Assembly: GCA_024699325.1 (NCBI GenBank) | Contig: JAILPS010000003.1 | Coordinates: 1 to 64,000, forward strand | Reading direction: 5' to 3' | Source of the DNA: Lachnospiraceae bacterium | GTDB lineage: Bacteria > Bacillota > Clostridia > Lachnospirales > Lachnospiraceae | Length of the DNA: 64,000 nucleotides | In this document: positions 34,136-44,300 of the stretch, piece after piece | Layout of the letters: every line of letters begins with the position of its first letter | How positions within the stretch are numbered: the first letter of the stretch is position 1 | The notes under the pieces: generated by a model | Databases searched by the model: none | Told to the model about the DNA's origin: nothing | The model's input: only the letters and a program-made list of their open reading frames with translations | Program-made: the position numbers and the translations under genes

Positions 34136-34807
34136 ATGAGAGAGAATTTGACAGAGTTAGTATTTATCTTAGACAGAAGCGGTTCCATGGGAGGGTTAGA
34201 GACAGACACCATAGGCGGATTTAACGCGATGCTTGACAAGCAGAGAAAGGAGGAGGGCGAGGCCGTCATTTCCACCGTGCTGTTTAACAGCGAAAGCGAA
34301 GTCATCCACGACAGGGTGCCGATTAAGGAAGTGAAGAACCTGACCGATAAGGAATACTATGTCGGAGGCGGTACGGCGCTTCTAGACGCTGTGGGCGGCG
34401 CCATTCACCACATTGCAAATGTTCACAAGTACGCGAGGGAAGAGGACAGACCTGCCAAGACACTGTTTGTCATAACCACGGACGGCTATGAGAATTCCAG
34501 CAGGCGCTACAGCTTCGATAGAATCAAGAAAATGATTGGCGAGAAGCAGGAGAAGAACCACTGGGAGTTCATCTTCTTAGGCGCAAACATTGACGCTGTG
34601 GATGTCGCGGGAAGCATAGGAATAAGCCGTAGCCACGCCGCCAACTTCCACAACGACGCTATGGGAACAGCCCTCAACTACACAGTCCTTGAGAAGGCGG
34701 TGAGCAGAGTGAGACGCTGCAAGGTTGCAGAAGTGGGCTCCGCACTGTCAGGCGGCGACTGGAAGGAAGAGATTGATGAGGATTTTAGGAAGAGGGATGT
34801 GAAGTAG
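34136..34807 (+). CDS. von Willebrand factor A domain protein
   Basis: 223 residues from the ATG at 34136, after CAGGAGG; the frame extends upstream to 34070 but that lies over the terminator hairpin. One vWA domain: MIDAS motif DRSGSM at 13-18, the metal-binding Thr in VGGGTALLDA and Asp in TTDGYENSS. No signal peptide or membrane helix, so it is cytosolic. TerY-like and RNA-repair-linked vWA proteins have this plan. It lies between FAH and metY, with no shared operon evident. The partner is unknown. Confidence 0.88.
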   Translation: MRENLTELVFILDRSGSMGGLETDTIGGFNAMLDKQRKEEGEAVISTVLFNSESEVIHDRVPIKEVKNLTDKEYYVGGGTALLDAVGGAIHHIANVHKYAREEDRPAKTLFVITTDGYENSSRRYSFDRIKKMIGEKQEKNHWEFIFLGANIDAVDVAGSIGISRSHAANFHNDAMGTALNYTVLEKAVSRVRRCKVAEVGSALSGGDWKEEIDEDFRKRDVK

Positions 34808-34854
34808 GTTAATGTGATAACCATCTCTTATCGCCCACAATAAAACATAAGCAT

Positions 34855-34926
34855 TTTTCAATAATCGCTCATGGTGTTAATATTAAGCCATCCAAAAAAC
34901 AGGAGGTAAACACCATGAGCGATTAT
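34855..34926 (+). repeat. 18-base perfect inverted repeat spanning the metY promoter and start codon
   Basis: Arm 1, ATAATCGCTCATGGTGTT (34861-34878), pairs perfectly with arm 2 (34909-34926), which holds the metY ATG and its first three further codons; 30 bases between, including the ribosome site AGGAGG. Arm 1 also fills the gap between a possible -35 TTTTCA (34855-34860) and -10 TAATAT (34878-34883). A transcript entering from upstream would fold the start codon into the stem. One starting from this promoter would lack arm 1. Confidence 0.75.
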
Positions 34927-36201
34927 AGATTTGAGACATTACAGTTACACGTAGGACAGGAGCAGGCTGACCCTGCGACGGACTCAAGAGCAGTTCCGAT
35001 TTATCAGACAACATCATATGTATTCCACAACAGTAAGCACGCGGCTGATCGTTTCGGCCTGGCTGATGCTGGCAATATCTATGGCAGACTTACAAACTCC
35101 ACACAGGATGTGTTAGAGAAGAGACTTGCAGCACTTGAAGGCGGTAGTGCAGCGCTGGCGCTGTCATCAGGATCTGCAGCCATCACCTACACGATTGAGG
35201 CACTCGCTGCCGGCGGCGGACATATAGTTGCGCAGAAGACCATCTACGGTGGCAGCTACAATCTGTTAGCACACACGCTTCCACAGTACGGCATCACCAC
35301 GACATTTGTGGATGCACATAATCTGGCAGAGGTTGAGGCGGCTATTAAGGATAACACGAGGGCAATCTACTTAGAGACCCTCGGCAATCCAAACAGCGAT
35401 ATTCCTGATATCGACGCCATAGCCGAGATTGCCCATAAGCATGGCCTGCCGGTGGTTGTGGACAACACATTTGGAACACCATATCTTATCAGACCGTTTG
35501 AGCACGGAGCAGACATCGTGGTTCACTCAGCCACGAAATTTATCGGAGGCCACGGAACAACGCTTGGCGGCATCATCGTGGAGTCTGGCAAGTTCAACTA
35601 TAAGGCCAGCGGTAAATATCCAAACATTGCAGAGCCAAACCCAAGCTATCACGGTATTTCATTCTATGACGCTGTGGGACCTGCAGCATTTGTGACATAT
35701 ATAAGAGCCATTCTTCTAAGAGACACAGGCGCAACAATCTCACCATTTAACGCGTTCCTGCTTCTGCAGGGAGTTGAGACCCTCTCACTCCGCTTAGACA
35801 GACACGCAGAGAACACGAAGAAGGTTGTGGAGTATCTCAAGAACCACCCGTTAGTTGAGAAGGTCAATCATCCTTCACTTCCTGAGCACCCTGATCACGC
35901 GCTCTATGAGAGGTACTTCCCAAACGGCGGCGCGTCCATCTTCACATTTGAGATTAAGGGCGGCAGAGAGGAAGCCTGGAAGTTTATCGACAACCTGAAG
36001 ATATTCTCACTCCTTGCAAATGTGGCTGATGTGAAGAGCCTTGTAATCCATCCGGCTTCAACCACACATTCACAGCTTACCGAAGAGGAGTTAACTGAGC
36101 AGGGCATCTATCAGAACACCATCAGACTCTCCATCGGAACGGAGCATATCGACGATATCATCGCTGACCTTGAGAACGGTTTTGCCGCAATCAGACAGTG
36201 A
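34915..36201 (+). CDS. metY: O-acetylhomoserine sulfhydrylase / aminocarboxypropyltransferase
   Basis: 428 residues, the normal length for MetY. It makes homocysteine from O-acetylhomoserine and sulfide with PLP. Family marks: FETLQLHVGQEQADP start, PIYQTTSY, NIYGRLTNST, ALSSGSAA, the PLP lysine in HSATKFIGGHG near 206, and the C-terminal SIGTEHIDDI. AGGAGG precedes the ATG within the loop of an 18-base inverted repeat. The stop overlaps the mnmA start by one base (TGATG), so sulfur assimilation and tRNA thiolation are co-expressed. Confidence 0.94.
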   Translation: MSDYRFETLQLHVGQEQADPATDSRAVPIYQTTSYVFHNSKHAADRFGLADAGNIYGRLTNSTQDVLEKRLAALEGGSAALALSSGSAAITYTIEALAAGGGHIVAQKTIYGGSYNLLAHTLPQYGITTTFVDAHNLAEVEAAIKDNTRAIYLETLGNPNSDIPDIDAIAEIAHKHGLPVVVDNTFGTPYLIRPFEHGADIVVHSATKFIGGHGTTLGGIIVESGKFNYKASGKYPNIAEPNPSYHGISFYDAVGPAAFVTYIRAILLRDTGATISPFNAFLLLQGVETLSLRLDRHAENTKKVVEYLKNHPLVEKVNHPSLPEHPDHALYERYFPNGGASIFTFEIKGGREEAWKFIDNLKIFSLLANVADVKSLVIHPASTTHSQLTEEELTEQGIYQNTIRLSIGTEHIDDIIADLENGFAAIRQ

Positions 36202-37280
36202 TGGCTAAGATAATAGTTGGCATGAGCGGAGGCGTGGACAGTGCGGTCTGCGCCTATCTGCTTAAGGCGGCGGGGCACGATGTGATCGGAGTCACGCTTA
36301 AGACGTGGATAGCATCGGATGGCAGATACAGCAGGTGCTGCGAGATAGACGAGGCGAGAAATACTGCGTGGCAGATAGGCATACCATATTACGTCAGAAA
36401 CTGCGTCGCTGAATTCGAAAAATACATCACCAATCCTTTTGCAAACAGCTATCTAAGCGGCCTTACGCCAAACCCCTGCGTGCTCTGCAACCGAAGCATC
36501 AAGTGGGACGAAATGCTTAGAATGGCGGATGAACTTGGCGCCGACTACGTGGCCACAGGTCACTACGCCACGGTTGTGAGAAATGGCGACAGATATACTC
36601 TTAAGAAGGCCGTACACACCGAAAAGGATCAGACATACATGTTATACAGACTAACCCAGGAGCAGTTGTCAAGAACCATAATGCCCCTGGGTAAACTGCG
36701 CAAGGACGAGGTGAGAGAGATAGCGCAGACCGCATCCCTCAGCGTCTCCCACAAGGCGGATTCGCAGGAAATATGCTTCGTGACCGAGGGAAACTATGCG
36801 GATTACATAGTTGAAAATGCGAGATCTGAGATTCCTCGAGAGGGCGATTTTATCGATGAGGCGGGGCACGTTATCGGGCGCCACCGCGGCATAATACACT
36901 ACACTGTGGGACAGAGGAGAGGGCTTAATCTGGCGCTTGGCTATCCCGCATACGTGAAGGAGATAAGAGCGGATAGTAACACCATCGTGGTGGGGGATGA
37001 GAAGAGTCTCTACACAGACACGGTATACTGTGCTAACCTGTGTTTTATGGGAGTTAGGGAGTTGCCGTCAGGGGCTTCACTTCCCTGTAACGCCAAGATA
37101 CGTTACCATCATAGAGAACAGCTCGCCAGACTGACTATGATAAATGACGACACGGCTGTGCTACATTTTGAGGAGCCCGTCAGGGCTGCGTGCCCCGGCC
37201 AGTCAGCTGTGTTTTATGACGAAGAGGGGTGTTTGATTGGCGGAGGAATAATAATTAGAGATGAATCACACAGGAATTGA
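36201..37280 (+). CDS. mnmA: tRNA-specific 2-thiouridylase MnmA
   Basis: 359 residues from the ATG at 36201; the preceding GTG is rejected. It thiolates uridine 34 of Lys, Glu and Gln tRNAs. The PP-loop SGGVDSAV opens the protein; the catalytic pair is Cys in NPCVLCNRSIKW near 90-97 and Cys in SQEICFVTEGNY near 190. tRNA contacts lie in the beta-barrel tail (HYTVGQRRGLN). No ribosome site is visible, so translation probably relies on coupling to metY. A terminator is not obvious in the following 170 AT-rich bases. Confidence 0.95.
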   Translation: MAKIIVGMSGGVDSAVCAYLLKAAGHDVIGVTLKTWIASDGRYSRCCEIDEARNTAWQIGIPYYVRNCVAEFEKYITNPFANSYLSGLTPNPCVLCNRSIKWDEMLRMADELGADYVATGHYATVVRNGDRYTLKKAVHTEKDQTYMLYRLTQEQLSRTIMPLGKLRKDEVREIAQTASLSVSHKADSQEICFVTEGNYADYIVENARSEIPREGDFIDEAGHVIGRHRGIIHYTVGQRRGLNLALGYPAYVKEIRADSNTIVVGDEKSLYTDTVYCANLCFMGVRELPSGASLPCNAKIRYHHREQLARLTMINDDTAVLHFEEPVRAACPGQSAVFYDEEGCLIGGGIIIRDESHRN

Positions 37281-37454
37281 CACCGCCGCAATTTAGATAT
37301 AAGGTCATGGATATATTGTGCGAAGAATTCGCATTGTTTGCGTAAGTTTAGTACTTTAACAAAATATAAAATATTTATAAAATTAGATTAGTGGTATATA
37401 GTCAGATATAGTTTTAGACAGCAATTGTCATTATAGAACGGGGAGAGTCTGGAC

Positions 37455-37490
37455 ATGCCACTAATTTGTTTTTTAGTCCCCGGTTTTTAA
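37455..37490 (+). CDS. Possible 11-residue leader peptide before the protease gene
   Basis: ATG at 37455 with GGGGAGAG about nine bases before it, reading MPLICFLVPGF then TAA at 37488. The region 37281-37501 holds no larger gene and is AT-rich. The next ribosome site GGGGGG (37493-37498) can pair with CCCC (37478-37481), which lies inside this ORF, so translating it would free the protease start. Could be chance. Confidence 0.25.
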   Translation: MPLICFLVPGF

Positions 37491-37501
37491 GTGGGGGGAT
37501 T

Positions 37502-38245
37502 ATGAACAGAGAAAGATTTACAAGAATTGCGATATTCTTTCAGGCGGGGGCTGCTCTTATGGGCGGCTGCGCAGGAACTGGGCAGAGGATGGAGTATGGG
37601 ACTTCCGAGGCGCAGACAACGGTATCGCAGACTGAACAAACAGATGCTATTTTGGCGAGCGAGACATATGAAACCGCGAAGAATAGCGCAGGTGGCGTAA
37701 CCTGCGATATCGAGAAACTGGCGGCTTCTGTTGTGAGGCTTGAGGTGTACGAGGATGACGGTGACCGCTTAGGAACAGGTAGCGGCTTCGCTGTTGGTGA
37801 TCCTGCAGTGCTAGTCACAGCCGAGCATGTTATCGTCAACATGGATTACATGATCGCGTGGAGAGATGACGGGACGTCATTTCGTGTGGACCAGGTGATT
37901 AATGTAAATGATGACGCTGATGTAGCTATATGCCTCTTGCCGGAGGATGCAGCTCTTACTGCTCTCACTGTGGCAGCTTCTTCACCATGTCGGGGTGATG
38001 ATTGTCTGGTTATAGCGAGCCAGTTTGGGCTTACGAATCTTGTGACAACTGGCAATGTCTGTGGCTGGTGGAACACCAGCAAGGCGGACTGGCTCCTGTT
38101 TAGCGCGCCTGTATCCGGAGGCAGCAGCGGTGGACCGCTGTTTAACGAGGCCGGAGAGGTTATAGGCATGGTCACAGGAACCTACGAGAAGGCGCAGAAC
38201 CTTAATCTGGCGGCGCCTATAGAAACTATCAAAGAACTGTATTAG
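37502..38245 (+). CDS. Secreted trypsin-like serine protease lipoprotein
   Basis: 247 residues from the ATG at 37502, after GGGGGG; the start at 37466 has no ribosome site. Lipoprotein signal with lipobox MGGC (Cys23). A Ser/Thr/Glu linker is followed by a chymotrypsin/HtrA-fold domain: His in TAEHVIV, Asp in DDADVAIC, Ser in GGSSGGPLFNEAGEVIGMV. No PDZ domain follows, so it is shorter than HtrA/DegP. It lies in front of a giant lipoprotein and may process it or other surface proteins; this is inference from adjacency. Confidence 0.85.
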   Translation: MNRERFTRIAIFFQAGAALMGGCAGTGQRMEYGTSEAQTTVSQTEQTDAILASETYETAKNSAGGVTCDIEKLAASVVRLEVYEDDGDRLGTGSGFAVGDPAVLVTAEHVIVNMDYMIAWRDDGTSFRVDQVINVNDDADVAICLLPEDAALTALTVAASSPCRGDDCLVIASQFGLTNLVTTGNVCGWWNTSKADWLLFSAPVSGGSSGGPLFNEAGEVIGMVTGTYEKAQNLNLAAPIETIKELY

Positions 38246-38309
38246 TTACTTGGTACGAGCATCGGACCCCATTGCCGATAGCAACTAATTGATAAGGTGT
38301 TCGATGCTC
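38241..38309 (+). promoter_or_regulatory. Leader with two alternative pairings before the giant lipoprotein
   Basis: Fold A: ATTAGTT (38241-38247) / AACTAAT (38283-38289) enclosing ATCGG / CCGAT. Fold B: GAGCATCG (38257-38264) / CGATGCTC (38302-38309). The ATCGG segment is used by both, so the folds exclude each other. No T run follows, so any control would be at translation. No promoter is clear between the two genes. Confidence 0.4.
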
Positions 38310-38328
38310 CCATTGAGGGAGATTGAAG

Positions 38329-41300
38329 ATGAAGAATAATTTAATAATTAAGAGGATCGTGGCGGGAATGCTTATACTGTCCATGGTTATCGGCTGTTTT
38401 GGCGGATGTGCCCCGAAGAAGGATTCGGGAACGACCACTACGGTAGCTGATAACACTGCGGCAGAGACGACCACTGCGGATAATCAGGCGAATAACATAA
38501 TCGGCGATGATACGACCGGCTATGTTCAGGTTTCATTTGCTATGCCTTCAGAGGCAACGGCAGAGGAACAGGAGACCATCACTCTTCCGGAGGCAGAGTT
38601 AGTGCCATCAGGCACGCTTGTCTGCGCTATCGAGGAGGCCACAAGAAGCGATTACCGCTTCAACGGATGGTACTACGACGCGGCACTGACTAAACCGGCG
38701 GATGGCTATGATGCGGTTGAGAAGAATACAACTCTCTATCCATCCTTCACGAAGGCGCAGAATTATGACACAGAGTGTCAGATCAACTATATTTCTACGC
38801 TTGATGTTGAGCCTGATTTTGAGATTACAGTTGTCACCCACGGTCTTACTACGGAGCAGGTTAAGGCACTGCTCACAGTTACAGATCTGTCGAAGGTTGA
38901 GGGCGCGGAGGAATTCGTGCTTGAGCAGATTGCCCCTGATTTAGAGGCACTCATCGCAGATGAAGACGTGAGAAGTCAGGCTTTGGAGGTTGCACTGTTG
39001 GCTCAGTCAGGTGAGTTGAACAGCTCTCTTTCAGATGCCCTTGAGGCGCTTAACCCAGAGGGTGAGGACCCTGTGATTGACAGCAAGACAATCGCAGATA
39101 TTGTTGCTTACTACGCTCCTGCAGAGGCGGCGCAGAGTCCGTCTTCTTTGATTCTTGAGCTCAAGAATCGTGCTGAGGCGGCTGGATTAAACCCTGAAGC
39201 TGTCACAGTTGGGGAGATGCTTAACATCCTCACAGAGGAGGAGAAGGGTCTCCTTGACATAGAAGATGTGGAGGCTTTAGGCGCATCAGCTGACACTGTC
39301 ATAAACATAGAGGATTATTATGAGCAGGTTAAGGATGGCCTGTTTACAGCTTACTATATTGTTCGCCCGGCAGGCGGCAAGTGGAAGAGAGGCGACCTTC
39401 ACCAGGTAGAGATTAAGGACACCAAGAGTCTGCGCTTCTTGCGCGACGGCGAGGAGACCGGACAGTATATCGTCTACTACAACATTACTGTTCATCAGGA
39501 TGATTTCAACAACATGCGCTTAAATTCAGGCCTTATCTTCCTGCCACAGAGTGAGGTTACAGGCGTGACGCTTGACGGCGGTCTGTTTAAGGCTGACGCT
39601 TCAAACGACGGCGAGATGAGCGTTGAGGCTGTCGACGACACAGGTGTCTTAACCTACACAGGTTCCCAGGCGCTTGGCGTTGGTGTTACAGTTGCGGTTT
39701 ACAACGGAACACTTGGAGCTGACAACACAGTTGACGGCTCAGTTGGATATTTCGAGATTACAGAGGTTTTAGGCGACAACCAGTACGCTTATAAGGGTGC
39801 TGAGTTTGCAAATGTTGTGTTTGTGGCTGACGTCATTCCTGTGAAGGACGACGGAAGCTTTGACGACGGCGTTATAAGTGTTGGCGCTGATCAGCTCAAC
39901 TTCAGCTCAGAGATGTATTCTACCATGGGTCTTGACGCTGAGACAGTTGTTGAGGCGGGCGATTTTATCGCTGTTTACACAGGTGATCTGGCAAACCCTG
40001 ACAGTTTAGCGCTTACAGGCTACGGCTGCATCACAAGCGTTACACAGAGTGGCAGCGGTTTAGAGGTACACTATGATGTTGTGAGCGAGGAGACCCTCGA
40101 GCTCTCATCAGACATGTACATGCATGTGGATAATGTCGACGTTCCCCTCACAGAGGAGGAGTTAGACGAGATAGCTGCTCAGCTTGAGAAGGACGTTGAG
40201 GAGAGCGGCTTCATGGAGGATTCTGCGGAGTATATTAAGGACCTCATTTGCAATGAGGAGGACGCAGCGCTTCCAGAGAATAAGTATTCAGCATCTCTCA
40301 CAGATGTCACATTCCAGAGAGATGACGGCGGCGAGATCACCCTCGAGGAGGTCAGAGAGCTGGCAGCCGGAAGCAAGGTTGAGGTCGAGTGGCCGCCTAA
40401 GCTTTCATTTGCCCTTGGCTTTACACTCCAGCATTTTGAGGGAACAGGACTCAGGGCGGAGGCAGCTGCCGAGATGACCATAACCATCCACCTCACAGAG
40501 AAGGCAGACATTAAGATTAATGTTGTGGCTCTCATCGAGGTAGAGGTTGCGTTCGGACTTAATATCAAGTGGGAAGTTGAGTGGCGCAAGGCCTGGATAT
40601 TCCCTTACATCTACGATATCAGCGGTACAGTTGGACTTCACGCAGGTATCTATGTAGGCGCAGGTATCACAGTTACAGTTCAGACCCAGACAGCTGAGAG
40701 CGACGAGGATGAGCCCGCAATCTCAAGCTTCATGAACGAGGAACGGAAGAAACAACCGTCGAATAAGGCCGGAGCTCTGACTAACATCGGAGAGTTTGGC
40801 GACGGCCTGCAAAAGATTGCCAAGCTGGCTAAGGTTGGCGAGGACGGATTAGGAATCTCAAGACTTCCTGACGGAACCAAGCAGAAGACTACAACTGATC
40901 AGAATAACAACCCTCAGAACATGCAGGAGATGCACAACTCTGTGGGCGGAAGCTTCGAGGAGAAGTACGCTTCCTTCATCCAGGACAGCGACGCTGAGTA
41001 CGTTCCTCTTGTCGACAGAGAGCTGACAACCATCCCTATTCAGGGCGACCCTCTGCATCTTGTAGCGATAAGCCTTGGAATTCGTTTTGTAGTAAGATTT
41101 AAGTTAAATGTTATGCTGGGCGTTTCCCTGACATACGGCAATGCCAAGCAGATATCAGCAAACTTCACGGTATTCCATCCAAACAGCTCATCAACTGTCG
41201 GAGACTTGGAGACACCTAACTTCAGAGTGGACTTCTACATCTTCGGTATGGTTGGCATCCGCGTAGGTTTCATGTTTGACTTCAGAATTGGCGTTATCTC

Positions 41301-44300
41301 AACCAAGCTGGCATCCATAGGAATAACGGCTGAGATAGGAGTTTATCTGGAATTCTATGGTTACTTCTATGTGGGCTATCAATGGGAGAGCGGCAAGGGC
41401 TCGAGCACGGAAATGTTTGGCTCATTGCTTCTGCAGTTTGGTGTTTACCTAGACATCAACTTCCTGGCCCAGGCGGGCAACGGCAAGGCGTCCAAATCCA
41501 TAGACCTATACGACGTGCGGTTCCCGCTACTGTCCCTAGGTGATGAATTCGTGGCGTTGGATTTTGCCATAGAGGATGACAGCAGTAAGCTCAATATTGA
41601 CATCACGAAGGGCGCATCTGCGGTGGTTCCGGACGATCTGTTCGAGGTTAACTTCTTAGAGATCGACACAGGAGAAATCGACAGCGACAACATGGACAGT
41701 AACGCTTCTGTCAACAACGGTGGCAAATCATTTACAGCCATGGGAGTTAAGCATACACAGTATGACGAGACGTATTTCCATGTGGAGTTCACACCTCTCG
41801 GCAAGAATTACACCAAGGCTACAACAAGCGATGTCAACAAGGGTGGATTCGTATATAACCCTTCAAACAACACAATCTACGCTAAGCCTAACTCAGTAAT
41901 GGACACAGAGCTGTGGGGCGAGTTTACATTTACATGGTATCAGGGTGGACCTGCTAAGACCAAGTCGCTGTTAAACTATGGCGCAGGTTTTGGATTAAAC
42001 ACAAGAGTTATCTCAAGAACTGTAAGAGTTCACTGGAAGGGCACACCTGTGACGGGTACTGCTGACGTATATCTGTGCAAGAGCAGAGGTGGAGGCATCC
42101 TCGAAAACGCTGATGTTAACTTCTCTAATATCAAGAATTACTACACCAAGAAGGAGACCATAGAGTTTGACGGTTTAGACGGTGTGGCATATTATATGGA
42201 TATGGATGGTTTGGCAGACAGATATCCTGGCATGAGATTGAATCTCGTTGAGGAGCAATATTCAGAGGATGCGCTTGTGGCTTATTTGGAACTTAAGTAT
42301 CACGGCAAGGATATGAATTTCCTACAGTTGCTTATAGAGTTTACAAGAGTTTTAATATACGGTTCTACATATGATAAGAATAGAACTGACAACAGAGGCT
42401 GGCTTGTGGTAGATTCCCATGATAAGGCTGTCTACTGTATGATGCATGCTCCAACTACTAAGGTTAACATGTTCTTCAACTATTCGACAACCAACACTGA
42501 CTGGTATGTTCTGGATCAGAGGCTGAACACATCAAATCCTATGGAGAAGGTGTATAATGCAGCAATCGCGCCTGGTTACAGCGCACTTAGCAACATGCCT
42601 GCAGCTATTAAGAATAAGCTAAACAACTTAGGTGAGGGCTACGAATACAAGCTGTACATGTACAAAGCAGATGGCACTATGAATGTCCGAAGTGGTCAGA
42701 CTGGACAGGCTCTTGATATACAACTTGCCTCCGATGCAGATTTGAAAGATGGCAAATACAAGGCTGATGTAACCTACATGCCTGCATTGTCACAGTTTAT
42801 CAGAAACAGGAGACTGTGGACTGAGGTTACAGCGGACACTGTTATTCCGGTTATGGAGACAGTATTCTTCGCGGTTGTAACTCCTAAGACATACACAGTC
42901 ACATGGAAGTACGACGACGGCGATGTTGTCACACAGGTTGAGTACGGAGCGTTGTTAAGACAGCGCACGATTCCTAGCAGAACAGACTTTAGGTTTGACT
43001 ACTGGGCAGATGAAAACGGCAATAAGTATAAGTTCATGCCGGCCAAGGATCTGGTGCTCTATCCGCATTTCACAGGTACCAAGCAGTATACGGTCACCTG
43101 GATATTAGAGGGTGAGACTAAGACAACAAGCGCAACTATTGGAGCCAATCCACTTGGCTCATGTCCATATTCACTTAACGGACTGAAGGTTAACTGGACA
43201 ACCTCCAAGGGCGATATCACAACAACTGTCGGCAACGATTATGCTATGCCAGGCAGCGACATTACACTCTACGGAACATACATTTACCAGTATGACTGGA
43301 TACTCTACGACACAGGTAACAAGAAGACTGCTGCAATAAGCAGCGATTACAGATATCAGGAGACCAAGACCGGAGATAAGGTCATGGACAACATCCCTGA
43401 TGCAGTTAAGGCTTACTTAAGCGACAAGCGCTACACATACAGCTACTACAGAGTTGGAGTGAACGGCGAGAGCAGTGTCAAGAGCCAGATATCTAACTGG
43501 GAGGCAGTTACAGACAGCACAGTATTTGGCGCAGGCGACGTGACATACATCATCCAGCGCTCTCCTGTGATGGTAAATGTAACATGGAAGTACGACGACG
43601 GTGACGTCACAACATCTAACTGGGTTGGAAGAAAACTTTCAGCTCCGAAGGATATCACAAGACGCGGCTACAACTTCTTAGGCTGGGCTGACGCAGACGG
43701 AAACACCTACGATTATCCACCATATGAAGACATCACGCTCTATCCACAGTTTGAGGAGCATGAGCACACATGGGGCGAGGGCGTAGTTATAACACCTGCA
43801 ACCTGCCACTCTACAGGAGTGATGCAGTACACATGTACAGATTGCGACAAGACCAAAACTGAGGAGATAGCAATCGATCCTGACAACCACGACGGTGATG
43901 TGGAGTATAGAAATGCTTCAGCTCCTACCTGCGATAAGGAAGGCTACGAGGGCGATATGTACTGCTCTTCATGTGGCGCTTACTTAGGTAAGGGCAAGAC
44001 CGTTGCAGCACTTGGACATAGCTGGGGTGCTGTGACCTACACATGGTCAGCAGACAACACCACATGTACGGCCACAAGAGTTTGCCAGAGGAATGCATCA
44101 CATGTGGAGACAGAGACTGTCACAGCTTCTGTTTCAACAACACCTGCAACCTGCGAGGCGGCCGGACAGAGCGTTTACACAGCTACATTTACAAACTCAG
44201 CATTTGCAACCCAGACTAAGACAGTTGCTATAGCAGCAACCGGACATAACTGGGGTGAGCCTGTAATAACTCCTGCCAGCCCAATCATGGAGGACAGCGG

